Below are positions 59,732 through 59,857 of a stretch of DNA of 59,857 nucleotides, piece by piece. Within the stretch, counting starts at the first letter, position 1. Every line of letters begins with the position of its first letter. The DNA lies in assembly GCA_902781045.1 (NCBI GenBank), contig CACZHT010000019.1, positions 1 to 59,857 on the forward strand, written 5' to 3'. A model generated the notes under the pieces. The model had not been told where the DNA came from, did no database searches, and was given only the letters and a program-made list of their open reading frames with translations. The position numbers and the translations under genes were made by a program. Source of the DNA: an uncultured Bacteroidales bacterium (GTDB lineage Bacteria > Bacteroidota > Bacteroidia > Bacteroidales > Muribaculaceae).

Positions 59732-59857
59732 CACCACTTTCGCCTCGCGACTCGTCAAGGATGAGCGAGCGATTTTTTTCCGCCGAAAATTTCGGCAACA
59801 GATCATTGACATGTTTGCAGCAAAGAGGAAACTTTGACAAGTGCAAGAGACAAGGAA
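59732..59857 (+). other. Probable 16S rRNA operon leader
   Basis: No coding frame follows the tandem promoters. The leader contains CCGAAAATTTCGG, a small hairpin, then AACAGATCATTGACATG and a purine-rich GTGCAAGAGACAAGGAA at the window edge. This resembles the transcribed spacer before 16S genes in Bacteroidales (inference from memory). The rRNA itself lies beyond the window. Confidence 0.5.

Overview
The window looks like a chromosomal segment of a GC-rich (high-50s % by eye) member of the Bacteroidales, most likely Muribaculaceae or a close relative (inference). Evidence: many Bacteroidetes-type promoters (TTG or TTTG, 19-21 nt, TAnnTTTG); a SusC/SusD pair; a GldE-like protein; a T9SS-like C-terminal tail; two secreted proteins ending in dockerin-like repeats; AATTCTCAATT-, TGTGCATTG- and ACTAACAACTAA-type spacer repeats. 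Most genes are housekeeping and sit in short transcription units.

Layout. 1-3100: repeat-rich spacer, glyA (-), a flavin reductase (-). 3.1-10.1 kb: class A PBP, D-Ala-D-Ala dipeptidase, then priA and a family 4 glycosyltransferase (-). 10.1-13.0 kb: initiator-type tRNA-Met, a perfect 74-bp palindrome, class I fumarase and an RluA-type pseudouridine synthase (all genes -). 13.1-23.1 kb: an outer-membrane uptake locus (SusC, SusD, HExxH zinc lipoprotein, DUF4302-like lipoprotein) followed by a dockerin-tailed secreted protein. 23.2-26.1 kb: a short aspartate kinase without ACT domains, thrC, algH/yqgE. 26.2-31.7 kb: GNAT acetyltransferase and family 2 glycosyltransferase (-), type II pantothenate kinase, a 47-aa protein, recR, mdh, engB. 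32-43.6 kb: TonB-dependent receptor, small trypsin-like protease, M3 peptidase lipoprotein, ROK glucokinase, MarC, a T9SS-tailed protein, an Omp28-like dockerin protein and an unrecognised exported protein. 43.8-54.3 kb: gldE, C69 dipeptidase, a DUF234-type ATPase, nrdG/nrdD, topA. 54.5-59.9 kb: an accessory-looking end with a long coiled-coil protein ending in QLSLF, degraded RHS toxin fragments with AT-rich immunity-like genes, large direct repeats around a lipoprotein gene, and tandem strong promoters plus a leader that probably belong to an rRNA operon starting just outside.

Themes. The secreted and surface genes (SusCD locus, zinc hydrolase, M3 and C69 peptidases, trypsin-like protease, dockerin and T9SS-tailed proteins) suggest peptide or glycoprotein foraging. 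Several intergenic hairpin families are scattered through the window. One of them, with core GGGGACGGTTCTTTT, repeatedly lies directly beside stop codons and in one case supplies the stop codon. The most unusual material is the coiled-coil protein with a putative sliding-clamp-binding tail and the neighbouring orphan RHS tip/immunity cassettes.
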